DNA from: Lachnospiraceae bacterium
Lineage (GTDB): Bacteria; Bacillota_A; Clostridia; Lachnospirales; Lachnospiraceae
Assembly: GCA_003446335.1 (NCBI GenBank)
Contig: DMAZ01000070.1
Span: forward strand, 1 to 24,050
Length of the DNA: 24,050 nucleotides
Reading direction: 5' to 3'
The notes beneath the pieces were generated by a model. That model was not told the origin of the DNA and ran no database searches. It worked only from the letters and a program-made list of their open reading frames with translations. The position numbers and the translations under genes are program-made. Each line of letters opens with the position of its first letter. Position 1 is the first letter of the stretch. Positions 7,728 through 15,092 of this stretch are shown here, piece after piece.

Positions 7728-7755
7728 AAAAACCCCGGATCCTTTCGATCCGGGG
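7728..7755 (-). terminator. Riboswitch expression-platform terminator of ribU
   Basis: CCCCGGATC (7733-7741) and GATCCGGGG (7747-7755) pair perfectly over 9 bp with a 5-nt loop. Five Ts follow on the minus strand (complement of 7728-7732). It lies between the FMN aptamer and the ribU start. FMN binding should favour this terminator and turn off riboflavin uptake. Confidence 0.88.
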
Positions 7756-7784
7756 CTTATTGCGCGCTCATAAAACCGCTCAAT

Positions 7785-7912
7785 TCTTCTCACATCCAGA
7801 CTATACTGTCGGTACCGGAATTCACGCTCTGCGTGTCACCGGTTCATTCACCCATGGTGATCGCGGACTATACCGCCGGTGGGGACTTTCACCCCGCCCC
7901 GAAGAACTATCC
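7785..7912 (-). ncRNA. FMN riboswitch (RFN element) controlling ribU
   Basis: On the minus strand the conserved RFN blocks appear in order: CTTCGGGGCGGGGTGAAAGT, CCCCACCGGCGGTATAGTCC, CGCGATCACC, a variable arm, ACCGGTGACACGC then GAATTCCGGTACCGACAGTA, TAGTCTGGATGTGAGAAG. The closing P1 helix pairs CTTCG/TTCTTC-type ends. It is followed by an intrinsic terminator and then ribU. RFN elements sense FMN and act by terminating transcription here. Confidence 0.96.
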
Positions 7913-7957
7913 TGTTCAATTCACTGAAGTTAAGTAAATTTAACTTCCCGTACATTA

Positions 7958-7985
7958 ATTATATAAGCCTTTGCTTACTTGTCAA
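7958..7985 (-). promoter_or_regulatory. Consensus promoter of the FMN riboswitch-ribU unit
   Basis: Perfect TTGACA (7985-7980) and TATAAT (7963-7958) on the minus strand are 16 nt apart. The start of transcription is expected near 7951, followed by a 7-bp inverted repeat (7927-7946, stem AAGTTAA/TTAACTT) before the aptamer. Confidence 0.88.
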
Positions 7986-8090
7986 TACCGTATTTAGTCG
8001 TTTCATCATCCTCCGATGATCAGCATGCCGGCACACGGGATCACCGAAAGTCTGCACCATCTTTTATCTCTGAATGAAATCAAAAAGTCC

Positions 8091-8492
8091 TTACCTGGCG
8101 TTTATGCTGTTGATGAAAGCAATATAGCAGCCGAAATCACCACATCTTTTTCGATTCACCTTATCATCCTTCTCGTAACCGATCTCTTTCCTCCAGGAGA
8201 TGTCTCTGCCTTCTTTTTCGAGGAGATCGGCCAGTTCATCAAGAGCCGTAATGACCGCATTGTGCCGCGCGGTTCTCTCATCGTTGCGCTCTTTCCTCAC
8301 CGGTTTCGGCATCAGTTTCCATCCTGCCCGCGTATCGATATAATTCGTTCCTGCGCGGACCAGCTTATCATATACATCCTCTCCGCCTTCCACATCCTTC
8401 AATGCAGAAAGCAGGGCTTCATGAAGTCTGTTCATATCCTCAAAAGTAAGTACCGACGGTTTTTCCAGATATTCGGCATAGGTCGTAATCAT
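8091..8492 (-). CDS. Hypothetical protein, about 133 residues
   Basis: This soluble protein has no membrane segment or signal. It starts MITTYAEYLEKPSVLTFEDM and is rich in charged helices (MNRLHEALLSALKDVEGGED; HNAVITALDELADLLEKEGR), with two Cys near the end (RKRCGDFGCYIAFINSINAR). ATG 8492 is chosen because AGGAGG sits 6 nt upstream. It has its own promoter (8555-8583) and is divergent from the phosphatase gene. I do not recognise a domain family. The conserved-looking GDFGCYIAFINS tail and the two-helix middle suggest a small alpha-helical cytoplasmic protein. No function can be assigned. Confidence 0.8.
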   Translation of the reverse strand: MITTYAEYLEKPSVLTFEDMNRLHEALLSALKDVEGGEDVYDKLVRAGTNYIDTRAGWKLMPKPVRKERNDERTARHNAVITALDELADLLEKEGRDISWRKEIGYEKDDKVNRKRCGDFGCYIAFINSINAR

Positions 8493-8554
8493 TTTATACC
8501 TCCTTTTATCGCACAGATTTTCCTTTAAAGACAATTCTATGTTCAGCTCTATTC

Positions 8555-8583
8555 ATTATAACGCAAATCTCAGAAAATGGAAA
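8555..8583 (-). promoter_or_regulatory. Promoter of the 133-residue hypothetical protein gene
   Basis: The minus strand has TTTCCA (8583-8578), a 17-nt spacer, and a perfect TATAAT (8560-8555). It lies about 60 nt upstream of the start codon and back-to-back with the phosphatase promoter. Confidence 0.7.
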
Positions 8584-8597
8584 TTCCCGCGAATTGG

Positions 8598-8626
8598 TTG
8601 CCTGACCGGCGCAATCAGTGTAAAAT
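8598..8626 (+). promoter_or_regulatory. Promoter of the membrane phosphatase gene
   Basis: TTGCCT (8598-8603), a 17-nt spacer and TAAAAT (8621-8626). The transcript would start near 8633. That is too close for a GTG start at 8642 to have a ribosome binding site and favours the TTG start at 8711. Confidence 0.65.
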
Positions 8627-8710
8627 TGAACCACGATAAAAGTGAAAAAGGAAAGACCTTCTCTCCGGAGGCCGTCAAACTTCCTGTTCACATACAGAAA
8701 CGGAGACACA

Positions 8711-10093
8711 TTGAAGAAATTAAAATTTATCGGTGCTCTTCTTCTCTTTATACTGCTCGTTGTCCTGAATATATGCATCTACAGCCGCATTTTCAGACTT
8801 CATTCCGAGCGGGCTGCCAAAGAAAGCTCCTCCCAGACGGGTAAAGAGTCAGCCGGAGAAGACACTGCTGAGACAGAAGAAAATACAGATGGATCCATTC
8901 CTTCAGAGAATACTGTATCCGTCGGCGAAAAGGCAGAAGAGAACGGGGCTTCAGGTCAGCCCATAATTCACGGAGCATCAACGGCCCGGCACAGGAAAGT
9001 ACCTGCTGTAAATGATGCGGTCCTGGCCACTATTCCGGCTTTTTCCGTAATGAACGAATCGGAAAATTTATTCCTGAACGTGATCGCGGGTTATGATGAC
9101 AATGATTATTCTTACACGATGGTAAACGCCTGCATACCGGAGGATGGTTCCCCGGCAGACCAGCCGGCCCCCGTGACACTGACCTTACCTCCTAATGAAC
9201 TCGGGAGGACTTATGAACTTCAGGTCTATTCCACAGCGGAAGGGAAAATCGTCTTTCTCAGAAAAGGACTTACTCCCGGCAGTACGGTCACAATTTACAA
9301 CCTGACACCGGGAGATATCTGCGGATATCAGATCTTTTTTGAAGAATATCCGATCACACTGACAGAACAGGATACGGACAATCAGCAGCTTACCCTGCCG
9401 AAAAAGTTCTATACGAGCGGAAGTTTCCGTACCCTGCCGTTCGAAATGCGGGGCATACGCACGGATTCTCTCCATAATGTTCGGGATCTGGGCGGATGGG
9501 CCACACTGGACGGCAGACATGTGAAATATGGACTTATTTACAGAGGATCTGCGTTTGACGGCGGTCAGGAAAAACTGATATCCGATTCTGACACTGCCCT
9601 TTTCAAAGATCGTCTGGGCATAAAAAATGAACTGGACCTTAGATGGGATTCCGAAATTATGCTGGATGATGTCTCGATCCTCGGAAATGATATCAATTAC
9701 CGCCGCGTCCCGATGGAGCTTTACATTACATTTATCGAGGATGAGGAGAACGGCGAACAGTTAAATCAGATCTTTGACATGCTGCTGGAAGACGGACCGC
9801 TCTATTTTCATTGCGCGATCGGATGTGACCGCACCGGTACCCTTTCATTCCTGCTGCTCGGTCTGCTCGGAGTCTCGGAAAGTGATATAAATAAGGAATA
9901 TGAGCTGTCCTCCTTCTCCACATATGGGCTGAGGACCAGAGACAATCCCGAATCGTATTACAGAGAAATGATTTTTCATATCAAAGAGAACTACGAGGGC
10001 AGTTCGCTGGCCGAAAAGATACAGAATTATCTGCTCTCGCGAGGCGTCAGCATCGAAAAATTAAATGCTTTTAAAGCCAAAATGGTAGAGTAA
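8711..10093 (+). CDS. Membrane-anchored IphP-type tyrosine/dual-specificity phosphatase
   Basis: This 460-residue protein has an N-terminal signal anchor (KKLKFIGALLLFILLVVLNI), a Ser/Glu-rich linker (about 35-90), an Ig/fibronectin-like domain (about 100-235), and a C-terminal phosphatase domain of the Y_phosphatase3/IphP family. The family motifs are NVRDLGGW (256-263), LIYRGSAF (275-282) and the P-loop HCAIGCDRTGT with nucleophile Cys368 and Arg374 (CX5R). The catalytic domain should lie outside the membrane, where such enzymes act on phosphotyrosine or phosphoinositides. TTG 8711 is preferred: GGAGA precedes it and it opens a standard signal-anchor sequence. GTG 8642 in the same frame would add 23 residues but lacks a ribosome binding site. 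No cognate kinase is in the window. Confidence 0.87.
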   Translation: MKKLKFIGALLLFILLVVLNICIYSRIFRLHSERAAKESSSQTGKESAGEDTAETEENTDGSIPSENTVSVGEKAEENGASGQPIIHGASTARHRKVPAVNDAVLATIPAFSVMNESENLFLNVIAGYDDNDYSYTMVNACIPEDGSPADQPAPVTLTLPPNELGRTYELQVYSTAEGKIVFLRKGLTPGSTVTIYNLTPGDICGYQIFFEEYPITLTEQDTDNQQLTLPKKFYTSGSFRTLPFEMRGIRTDSLHNVRDLGGWATLDGRHVKYGLIYRGSAFDGGQEKLISDSDTALFKDRLGIKNELDLRWDSEIMLDDVSILGNDINYRRVPMELYITFIEDEENGEQLNQIFDMLLEDGPLYFHCAIGCDRTGTLSFLLLGLLGVSESDINKEYELSSFSTYGLRTRDNPESYYREMIFHIKENYEGSSLAEKIQNYLLSRGVSIEKLNAFKAKMVE

Positions 10094-10171
10094 GACCCCA
10101 TTTTTTGGTAAAATATCAAAAGTGAACCACTTACTTTTGCGAAAAAGTTCTATATCAGAGGAGGTTTTTCC

Positions 10172-11665
10172 ATGGCCGGAGATATACTTTCCATTGTACG
10201 AAGCTATGAGCAATCAGAGAGCCCGGCGATCAATCCGGAAAGCAGACCCTGCTTTCATGTGTCGCCCCTGTTGGGATGGATGAATGATCCGAACGGTTTC
10301 TCTTCCTATAAAGGCGAATATCATCTCTTCTATCAATACTATCCGTTCGAGACCACATGGGGCCCGATGCACTGGGGACATGTGAAGTCCAGGGATCTTA
10401 TCCGCTGGGAGTATCTTCCCTGCGCACTTGCCCCGGACAGCGATTACGACAGAGAAGGTTGCTGGTCCGGCAGTGCTCTGGAACTTCCGGATGGCCGTCA
10501 TGCTATTATCTACACAGGACGTATGCCGGTCAATCGGAACGAAGGTGAGGAACATATCCTCCAGGTACAGTGCCTTGCATATGGGGACGGTGTGGATTAT
10601 GAAAAATTTGATGGCAATCCGATCCTGACCGAGGAAGATCTCCCCGAAGGAGCCAGCCGATACGACTTTCGGGACCCGAAAATCTGGTGGGACCAACGCG
10701 AAGATGCCTACATGCTGCTCGTAGGAAATATGGCAGCAGACGGTGCCGGCCAGCTTCTGCTCTTCAGAAGTCGCGATACCGTCCATTGGGAGTTCCTGAA
10801 TATTCTGGATGCAAGCCATCATGAATACGGAAAAATGTGGGAATGCCCCGAATTTTTCGAAATCGGCGATACCGCTTTTATTCTCACATCCCCTCAGGAA
10901 ATGGTTTACGGCGGAGAGTTCCAGAATCGCCACGGAAATATGGTCATCAGCGGAACGTATGATCCGATAAGCCATACGTTTGCCAGAAAAGAAGTACATG
11001 CTATCGATTTCGGCTATGATTTCTACGCGACGCAGACGATACAGGCAGCAGACGGACGCCGGATCATGGTCGGATGGATGCAGGCCTGGGAGAACGCTGC
11101 CATGAAAAGAGGCATCGCATGCCCCGGTTGGACCGGAATGATGACGCTGCCCAGGGAACTGTCCGTCAAAGACGGAAAACTCATACAGGCTCCTGTCAGG
11201 GAACTTGAAGCCTACCGGCATGACCGCGTCACAGTCAAAGTCTTTTCTCTGTGCGGTGAATCCGTCTTCCCGGATATTGAAGGCAGATGCATTGATATGA
11301 ACATTGACCTTACCTTCCCGGAAGGATCTTCCTGCACCCGATTCGAACTCGCACTGGCAGAAAACGATGAATACCGCAGTGTATTTGCCTGCGATCCGAA
11401 CTCCGGGCTGATTACTTTTGACAGGACGCAGTCAGGCTACATAAATGATGCCCTTCCGGTAAGGCGTCTGCAGCTGCCTCCGGAAATGAAGAAATTATCC
11501 CTCCGTGTCATACTGGACAGGTATTCAGCGGAGATATTCGTGAACGGCGGAGAGCAGGTACTGACTTCCGTCATCGAGACACCGCAGGAAGCAAGCGGAA
11601 TCTCTTTCTTCGCAGATGCGCCTGTCACTCTCAACATTGAAAAATACAATATTTTGATTCCGTGA
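10172..11665 (+). CDS. GH32 beta-fructofuranosidase / sucrose-6-phosphate hydrolase
   Basis: This 497-residue cytoplasmic protein (no signal peptide) is full length for GH32. The three catalytic motifs are present: WMNDPNG with nucleophile Asp39, RDP with Asp168, and WECPEFF with acid/base Glu224. FYQYYPFETTWGPMHWGH is also typical. The catalytic five-blade propeller spans about 28-330 and a beta-sandwich follows (about 345-497). ATG 10172 has AGAGGAGG 7 nt upstream. It would hydrolyse sucrose, sucrose-6-phosphate or short fructans taken up by a transporter outside this window. No sucrose PTS, fructokinase or LacI regulator is adjacent, so the exact substrate is open. It lies 78 nt after the phosphatase gene, with no terminator seen between, so co-transcription is possible. 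Confidence 0.95.
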   Translation: MAGDILSIVRSYEQSESPAINPESRPCFHVSPLLGWMNDPNGFSSYKGEYHLFYQYYPFETTWGPMHWGHVKSRDLIRWEYLPCALAPDSDYDREGCWSGSALELPDGRHAIIYTGRMPVNRNEGEEHILQVQCLAYGDGVDYEKFDGNPILTEEDLPEGASRYDFRDPKIWWDQREDAYMLLVGNMAADGAGQLLLFRSRDTVHWEFLNILDASHHEYGKMWECPEFFEIGDTAFILTSPQEMVYGGEFQNRHGNMVISGTYDPISHTFARKEVHAIDFGYDFYATQTIQAADGRRIMVGWMQAWENAAMKRGIACPGWTGMMTLPRELSVKDGKLIQAPVRELEAYRHDRVTVKVFSLCGESVFPDIEGRCIDMNIDLTFPEGSSCTRFELALAENDEYRSVFACDPNSGLITFDRTQSGYINDALPVRRLQLPPEMKKLSLRVILDRYSAEIFVNGGEQVLTSVIETPQEASGISFFADAPVTLNIEKYNILIP

Positions 11666-11732
11666 CCTAACGTAAAGCGGATGATCACAATCTGCCCGAT
11701 TCCTGAGTACAGGCGTTCTTAAAGAAGTGAAA

Positions 11733-11802
11733 AAGCTGTCACACGAAGGCTCAACGCCACTATATAAAGTGGTGAGAGTGCCTGGTGTGACAGCTTCTTT
11801 TT
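11733..11802. terminator. Long, multi-helix bidirectional terminator between convergent genes
   Basis: AAGCTGTCACAC (11733-11744) and GTGTGACAGCTT (11785-11796) form a perfect 12-bp outer helix. Inner helices AGGC/GCCT, CTCA/TGAG and CCACT/AGTGG can stack inside it. A T-run follows on the plus strand (11798-11802) and an A-run precedes it (11731-11734), so it can end transcription from both sides. It serves the GH32 gene on the plus strand and the SLH protein gene on the minus strand. Confidence 0.8.
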
Positions 11803-11816
11803 ATACTTTTTTCTAT

Positions 11817-12923
11817 TTATTCATCCGGAATGTTGAAAACGCATAGGAAGTCTCCGCCGCTCCAGTACTCGCTTGACGGCTGAACAGAGTTGATCCTTGA
11901 ATCCGATCCCTCATCATACTTTACAATCGAACCGGAAGACGGGTCCCACGATACAGAAACAAATGTATGGCCGTATTCACCGGCTGTCGTACAGACGATC
12001 GATCCGTATCCGATATCCGACGGGTCCGTGCTCTGAACAAATCCGTGATCAAGCAGATACCCGAACATATCACTTCCGTAGAAGCCACCCTCTCCCTGAT
12101 CAGTATATCCCAGATCCCAGAGTGCCTTCGCGACCAGTCTGTCACAACTTATATATCCGTCTGACGTCGGAGGAATTCCATTGGAATCCCCGTACCGGTA
12201 CCCGTTTTCTCTTGCCTCGATCGTAACGTACTCACAAGCCTCCACGAACTGTTTTCTGGTAATCGGAAAAGTCGAGCGAATATGATACTGATAGTAAATA
12301 TACCGAACAGCATCTATCAGTCTGCACTTTTCGCTCCCGTCAAAATACGTCTTCTCGTCCTTGATCAGAAGCTTCTGCTCAGCCGCCCAGAGTGCGGCAA
12401 GGTAATAGGTACTGGATACGCTCAGGTTCTCAAAACCGGTTATTTCCTCCGTAACAGCAGGCCGGCCCTTCACGAACCACAGAGTCTGAAGAACATCTCC
12501 GTGCGTCATCTCCGTGTCAGGCTTGAATCGTTTTTCCGCATCCACTGCGCATATGCCGTTCTTATAAGCCCAGAGAGCCGCGTACTTATCCTCCTCTCTG
12601 ACATCCGCCAGCTTCGTCGTCATCGCTTCCGCCTTGTTCTCCGGTCTGCAATTCCGTATCCAAAGTATCCTGACAAGATCCATTCGGGTACAGATCTTCT
12701 CTGCATCGACTGCTTTTTCTATGAGCCCCGCATCCATTGCCCACTCATTGACCGTGTCATCGGAAACTGAGCTGATCTCGGAGTCCAGATAAACAACGTC
12801 CCCTTCTCTGCGCTCATCCGCGCTTACATTCCGGACATCGGATCCGACGGCAGTAAAAAGCAAAGCAATTCCGAGCAATAATGAAATTTTCCTGTTCAAA
12901 TGTCTGATTCTTTCAAGCAACAT
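11817..12923 (-). CDS. Secreted SLH-repeat protein with NlpC/P60- or CHAP-like C-terminal domain
   Basis: This 368-residue protein has a basic N-terminus and hydrophobic signal (KISLLLGIALLFTAVGSDV), with likely cleavage near SADE (about 35). Residues about 55-215 hold degenerate S-layer homology repeats: CTRMDLVRILWIR, then ADVREEDKYAALWAYKNGI with FKPDTEMTHGDVLQTLW, then FENLSVSSTYYLAALWA. SLH repeats attach proteins to pyruvylated cell-wall polymers. The C-terminal part (about 225-365) has Cys260 in YISCDRLVAKALWDLGY and His319 in GEYGHTFVSVS, the spacing expected of NlpC/P60- or CHAP-like cysteine peptidoglycan hydrolases. It lies 26 nt after the ApeA gene on the same strand and may be co-transcribed. 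The peptidase call rests on the Cys/His pattern only. Confidence 0.75.
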   Translation of the reverse strand: MLLERIRHLNRKISLLLGIALLFTAVGSDVRNVSADERREGDVVYLDSEISSVSDDTVNEWAMDAGLIEKAVDAEKICTRMDLVRILWIRNCRPENKAEAMTTKLADVREEDKYAALWAYKNGICAVDAEKRFKPDTEMTHGDVLQTLWFVKGRPAVTEEITGFENLSVSSTYYLAALWAAEQKLLIKDEKTYFDGSEKCRLIDAVRYIYYQYHIRSTFPITRKQFVEACEYVTIEARENGYRYGDSNGIPPTSDGYISCDRLVAKALWDLGYTDQGEGGFYGSDMFGYLLDHGFVQSTDPSDIGYGSIVCTTAGEYGHTFVSVSWDPSSGSIVKYDEGSDSRINSVQPSSEYWSGGDFLCVFNIPDE

Positions 12924-12949
12924 CTTTACCTTTCACTGACATCCGTTCC

Positions 12950-14380
12950 TCAGTTCTCGTGTACACCTTCATGAATCATACGGTCCATGTTCACCGCAAG
13001 TACGTTTCCTGTCATGCGCTTTCTCAGTCTTTCCGTATCAAAGTTGAGAAGCTTCAGAATGTGATACTGGAGAAGGCCGGTCAGGATCCTGTTCACATAA
13101 GGTATATCTTCCAGAACGAATGACCTCTCTAACTTTGTATCATCATAGTGTGTGTAATAGTTTCGTGTGAAAATAACTTTCTGTATGAACTCCTCCAGAT
13201 CAATTTCATCTCCGAGAGTGAGATTCAGTATATCACCTTCCGCAAAGGCCAGATCAGCCAGCCTGCTCCTCAGATAGATTCCGTTCTTATTTCTCTCCTG
13301 ACCCTGATCCAGAAGAAATACGCGCCATTTCTCCGCTTCTTTCTTCGGATACTTTTCGGTCAGCTGATCCACCCGCCTGAAGTACTCCTTCACCTTATTC
13401 GTAATAAATCTGGCATGAAGTGTTTCCAGCGCCTGGACCAGATTCAGAAAGATCATTTCATCCGTCTCGTTCTCATTCATCGCTGCGCCGAAATACAGAT
13501 CAAGTATGGGCCTCAGCTTCGGATATACCTCGCACCAGCGGGCAAACCTCTCCGGGCTGCTTATTTCCTCGAACCGATAAAGATAATCCAGTCTTCTTCG
13601 TTTAATGTAATGAAGATCCTCATCGATCCCCATAATAACGTCTGACTGGGTTATTCTGAGACCGGAACCCAGAACAACTCCCCGGATCTGCGTATTCAGA
13701 GACGGGTGGGAATACCTCGCTTTACGGAAACCGGGTTTCTGAGTAATTCCAAGGCCGATCAGATATCGTATGGACAGGACATCCTCCATGATCGTTTCCC
13801 AGGAGACCCGCTTTTTATACCGGAAAGTGAACCAGACGCTCTGTTTCAGTGAGAATTCCGTGTCATAGTTCTCAAATCCGCTCCATGTATTCCTCGGTGC
13901 CGCCTCCACCTCCAGATCATCCCTCAGCTTGAGAATGACCGGATTTTTGTGCATCCAGATGACAAATTCATCCTCCTCACCACTCTGCCACTTATAACAG
14001 CACAGACCGGCCCACTCGACGATTTCTCCGAATTCGAAAGAAGCCCCGGAGAATCTCAGCGCGTGTTCATCTTTGACTTCCAGTCCCCAAAATGCATAAG
14101 AGGCATAAACAATGGCTTTGGTATAAGGCAGATAATTTTTTCTGGAACGTCTTACAGAACAGTCATAAAGCAGGATCTGAGCACCTGTAAAAAGTGTTCC
14201 GCATATATACGGTATTCTTCCGGTATAAGGAGGAGACAGCCTTTTTCCGTTCTTTCCCTCCGGCATAATGATTTCCAGACGGATAGCATGCGTCTCATCG
14301 TCAATATATAAAGTTCCCTGATAAAGTTCAGGCTTACGATAAAATCTCCATGAACCACTATACTTTCGATTTTCCGTCAT
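12950..14380 (-). CDS. apeA: ApeA-like HEPN antiphage protein
   Basis: This 476-residue soluble protein has an N-terminal ApeA-type beta-rich domain (about 1-300; it opens SGSWRFYRKPELYQGTLY) and a C-terminal HEPN domain (about 305-440). The HEPN RNase motif is R-X4-H in FTRNYYTHYDD (Arg406, His411), preceded by LVQALETLHARF. ApeA proteins are single-gene antiphage systems of the HEPN class: they are thought to cleave RNA on infection and cause growth arrest. ATG 14380 has GGGAG upstream and an extended -10 promoter (14449-14457). The gene stands alone among housekeeping genes; no other defence gene, integrase or tRNA is next to it. Assignment is by domain pattern, with the HEPN motif intact. 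Confidence 0.85.
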   Translation of the reverse strand: MTENRKYSGSWRFYRKPELYQGTLYIDDETHAIRLEIIMPEGKNGKRLSPPYTGRIPYICGTLFTGAQILLYDCSVRRSRKNYLPYTKAIVYASYAFWGLEVKDEHALRFSGASFEFGEIVEWAGLCCYKWQSGEEDEFVIWMHKNPVILKLRDDLEVEAAPRNTWSGFENYDTEFSLKQSVWFTFRYKKRVSWETIMEDVLSIRYLIGLGITQKPGFRKARYSHPSLNTQIRGVVLGSGLRITQSDVIMGIDEDLHYIKRRRLDYLYRFEEISSPERFARWCEVYPKLRPILDLYFGAAMNENETDEMIFLNLVQALETLHARFITNKVKEYFRRVDQLTEKYPKKEAEKWRVFLLDQGQERNKNGIYLRSRLADLAFAEGDILNLTLGDEIDLEEFIQKVIFTRNYYTHYDDTKLERSFVLEDIPYVNRILTGLLQYHILKLLNFDTERLRKRMTGNVLAVNMDRMIHEGVHEN

Positions 14381-14448
14381 TGCTGCTCCCTCGAACCATG
14401 CTGCATATGAAAAGTGATCTGTCTTGACTCACGAACGCTTCGTTTTTT

Positions 14449-14457
14449 ATTATAACA
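14449..14457 (-). promoter_or_regulatory. Extended -10 promoter of the ApeA gene
   Basis: The minus strand reads TGT followed by TATAAT (14457-14449), an extended -10. No good -35 is seen at 16-18 nt. It lies about 70 nt upstream of the start codon, just after the terminator of the preceding gene. Confidence 0.6.
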
Positions 14458-14497
14458 TGATTTTATGAAAGTGAACGTTGAACATTTTCGAACCCAT

Positions 14498-14538
14498 AAA
14501 AAGCTGCCCCGCAATGCGAAAGTACATCGCGGGACAGC
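14498..14538 (-). terminator. Intrinsic terminator after the double-glycine peptide gene
   Basis: GCTGCCCCGC (14503-14512) and GCGGGACAGC (14529-14538) form a 10-bp stem with one mismatch and a 16-nt loop. Five Ts follow on the minus strand (complement of 14498-14502). It lies about 110 nt after the peptide gene stop. Between them is one more small hairpin (CGCCC/GGGCG, 14599-14612) and no recognisable gene. Confidence 0.75.
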
Positions 14539-14649
14539 CTGTCCTTCCGATATTATGTTTCGGATACTCTCATCACTTTTTAAGATACCTGCATCACCCG
14601 CCCTGACGGGCGTGCCGATCAAGCAGCCGCTTTTCCCTTTTCCCGGGAA

Positions 14650-14937
14650 TCAGACAGATGTACCTTTATCGGTGAAAACGATCCTGGGAATTCTCTTCCC
14701 TGTCCTGTCTGCAGATCCTTTATCCGTATCCATCATAGACGCTGCCGGTCTGATCTGCTCACCTGTGGCGATTGCACTCTCTATCTTGAACGTTCTGCCG
14801 CCTGTAGGCAATGTTTCAACATTCATCGACTTCCTGTCTTTGCTCATCAGCAGGTCGTTCATTGCTATACCGCCGTCCACCTTATCAAGTATCTCTTCAT
14901 TGATCTCTTTTTCGTTCAATACTTTCTTATCTGACAT
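14650..14937 (-). CDS. Small peptide with double-glycine leader (bacteriocin/RiPP-precursor-like)
   Basis: A 95-residue protein. The first 23 residues (MSDKKVLNEKEINEEILDKV then DGG) look like a double-glycine leader: acidic, with the L-x-x-x-E-I-x-x-E-I-L-D-K-V-x-GG pattern cleaved by peptidase-containing ABC exporters. The remaining 72 residues are hydrophilic, have no Cys, and contain a second GG (46-47) and many basic residues near the end (KRIPRIVF). Start ATG 14937 has AGGAGG 5 nt upstream, a strong sign that the gene is expressed. No maturation enzyme, exporter or immunity gene is nearby, so it could be served in trans, be a signalling peptide, or only look like a leader. The core resembles no family I can name. 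Confidence 0.72.
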   Translation of the reverse strand: MSDKKVLNEKEINEEILDKVDGGIAMNDLLMSKDRKSMNVETLPTGGRTFKIESAIATGEQIRPAASMMDTDKGSADRTGKRIPRIVFTDKGTSV

Positions 14938-15092
14938 AATTGCCTCCTTTGCAGCAATAAAACTGTTCATGCTTCTATTCAATTATTTATACGCCTTTCG
15001 AAGAACGAAAGCCAGTATTTATGAAAAAGCTTTTTGCAGTTCACAGATTTTTCATGGTCCGCTTCCTGTCAGATAATGCTCCGAATGTCCGA

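Noticed and set aside
8642..8710. Upstream GTG start of the membrane phosphatase
   Set aside because: It lies about 9 nt after the predicted transcription start and has no ribosome binding site; the TTG at 8711 has GGAGA and opens a normal signal anchor.
10214..11221. Long minus-strand open frame opposite the GH32 gene
   Set aside because: It is the shadow of a gene with intact catalytic motifs; its translation shows no family features.
14377..14622. Small minus-strand open frame between the double-glycine peptide gene and ApeA
   Set aside because: It runs through the intrinsic terminator at 14498-14538 and the ApeA promoter, so it is not a likely coding region.
14465..15076. Plus-strand open frame opposite the double-glycine peptide gene
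   Set aside because: It lies antisense to a gene with a strong ribosome binding site and has no start signal or known domain of its own.
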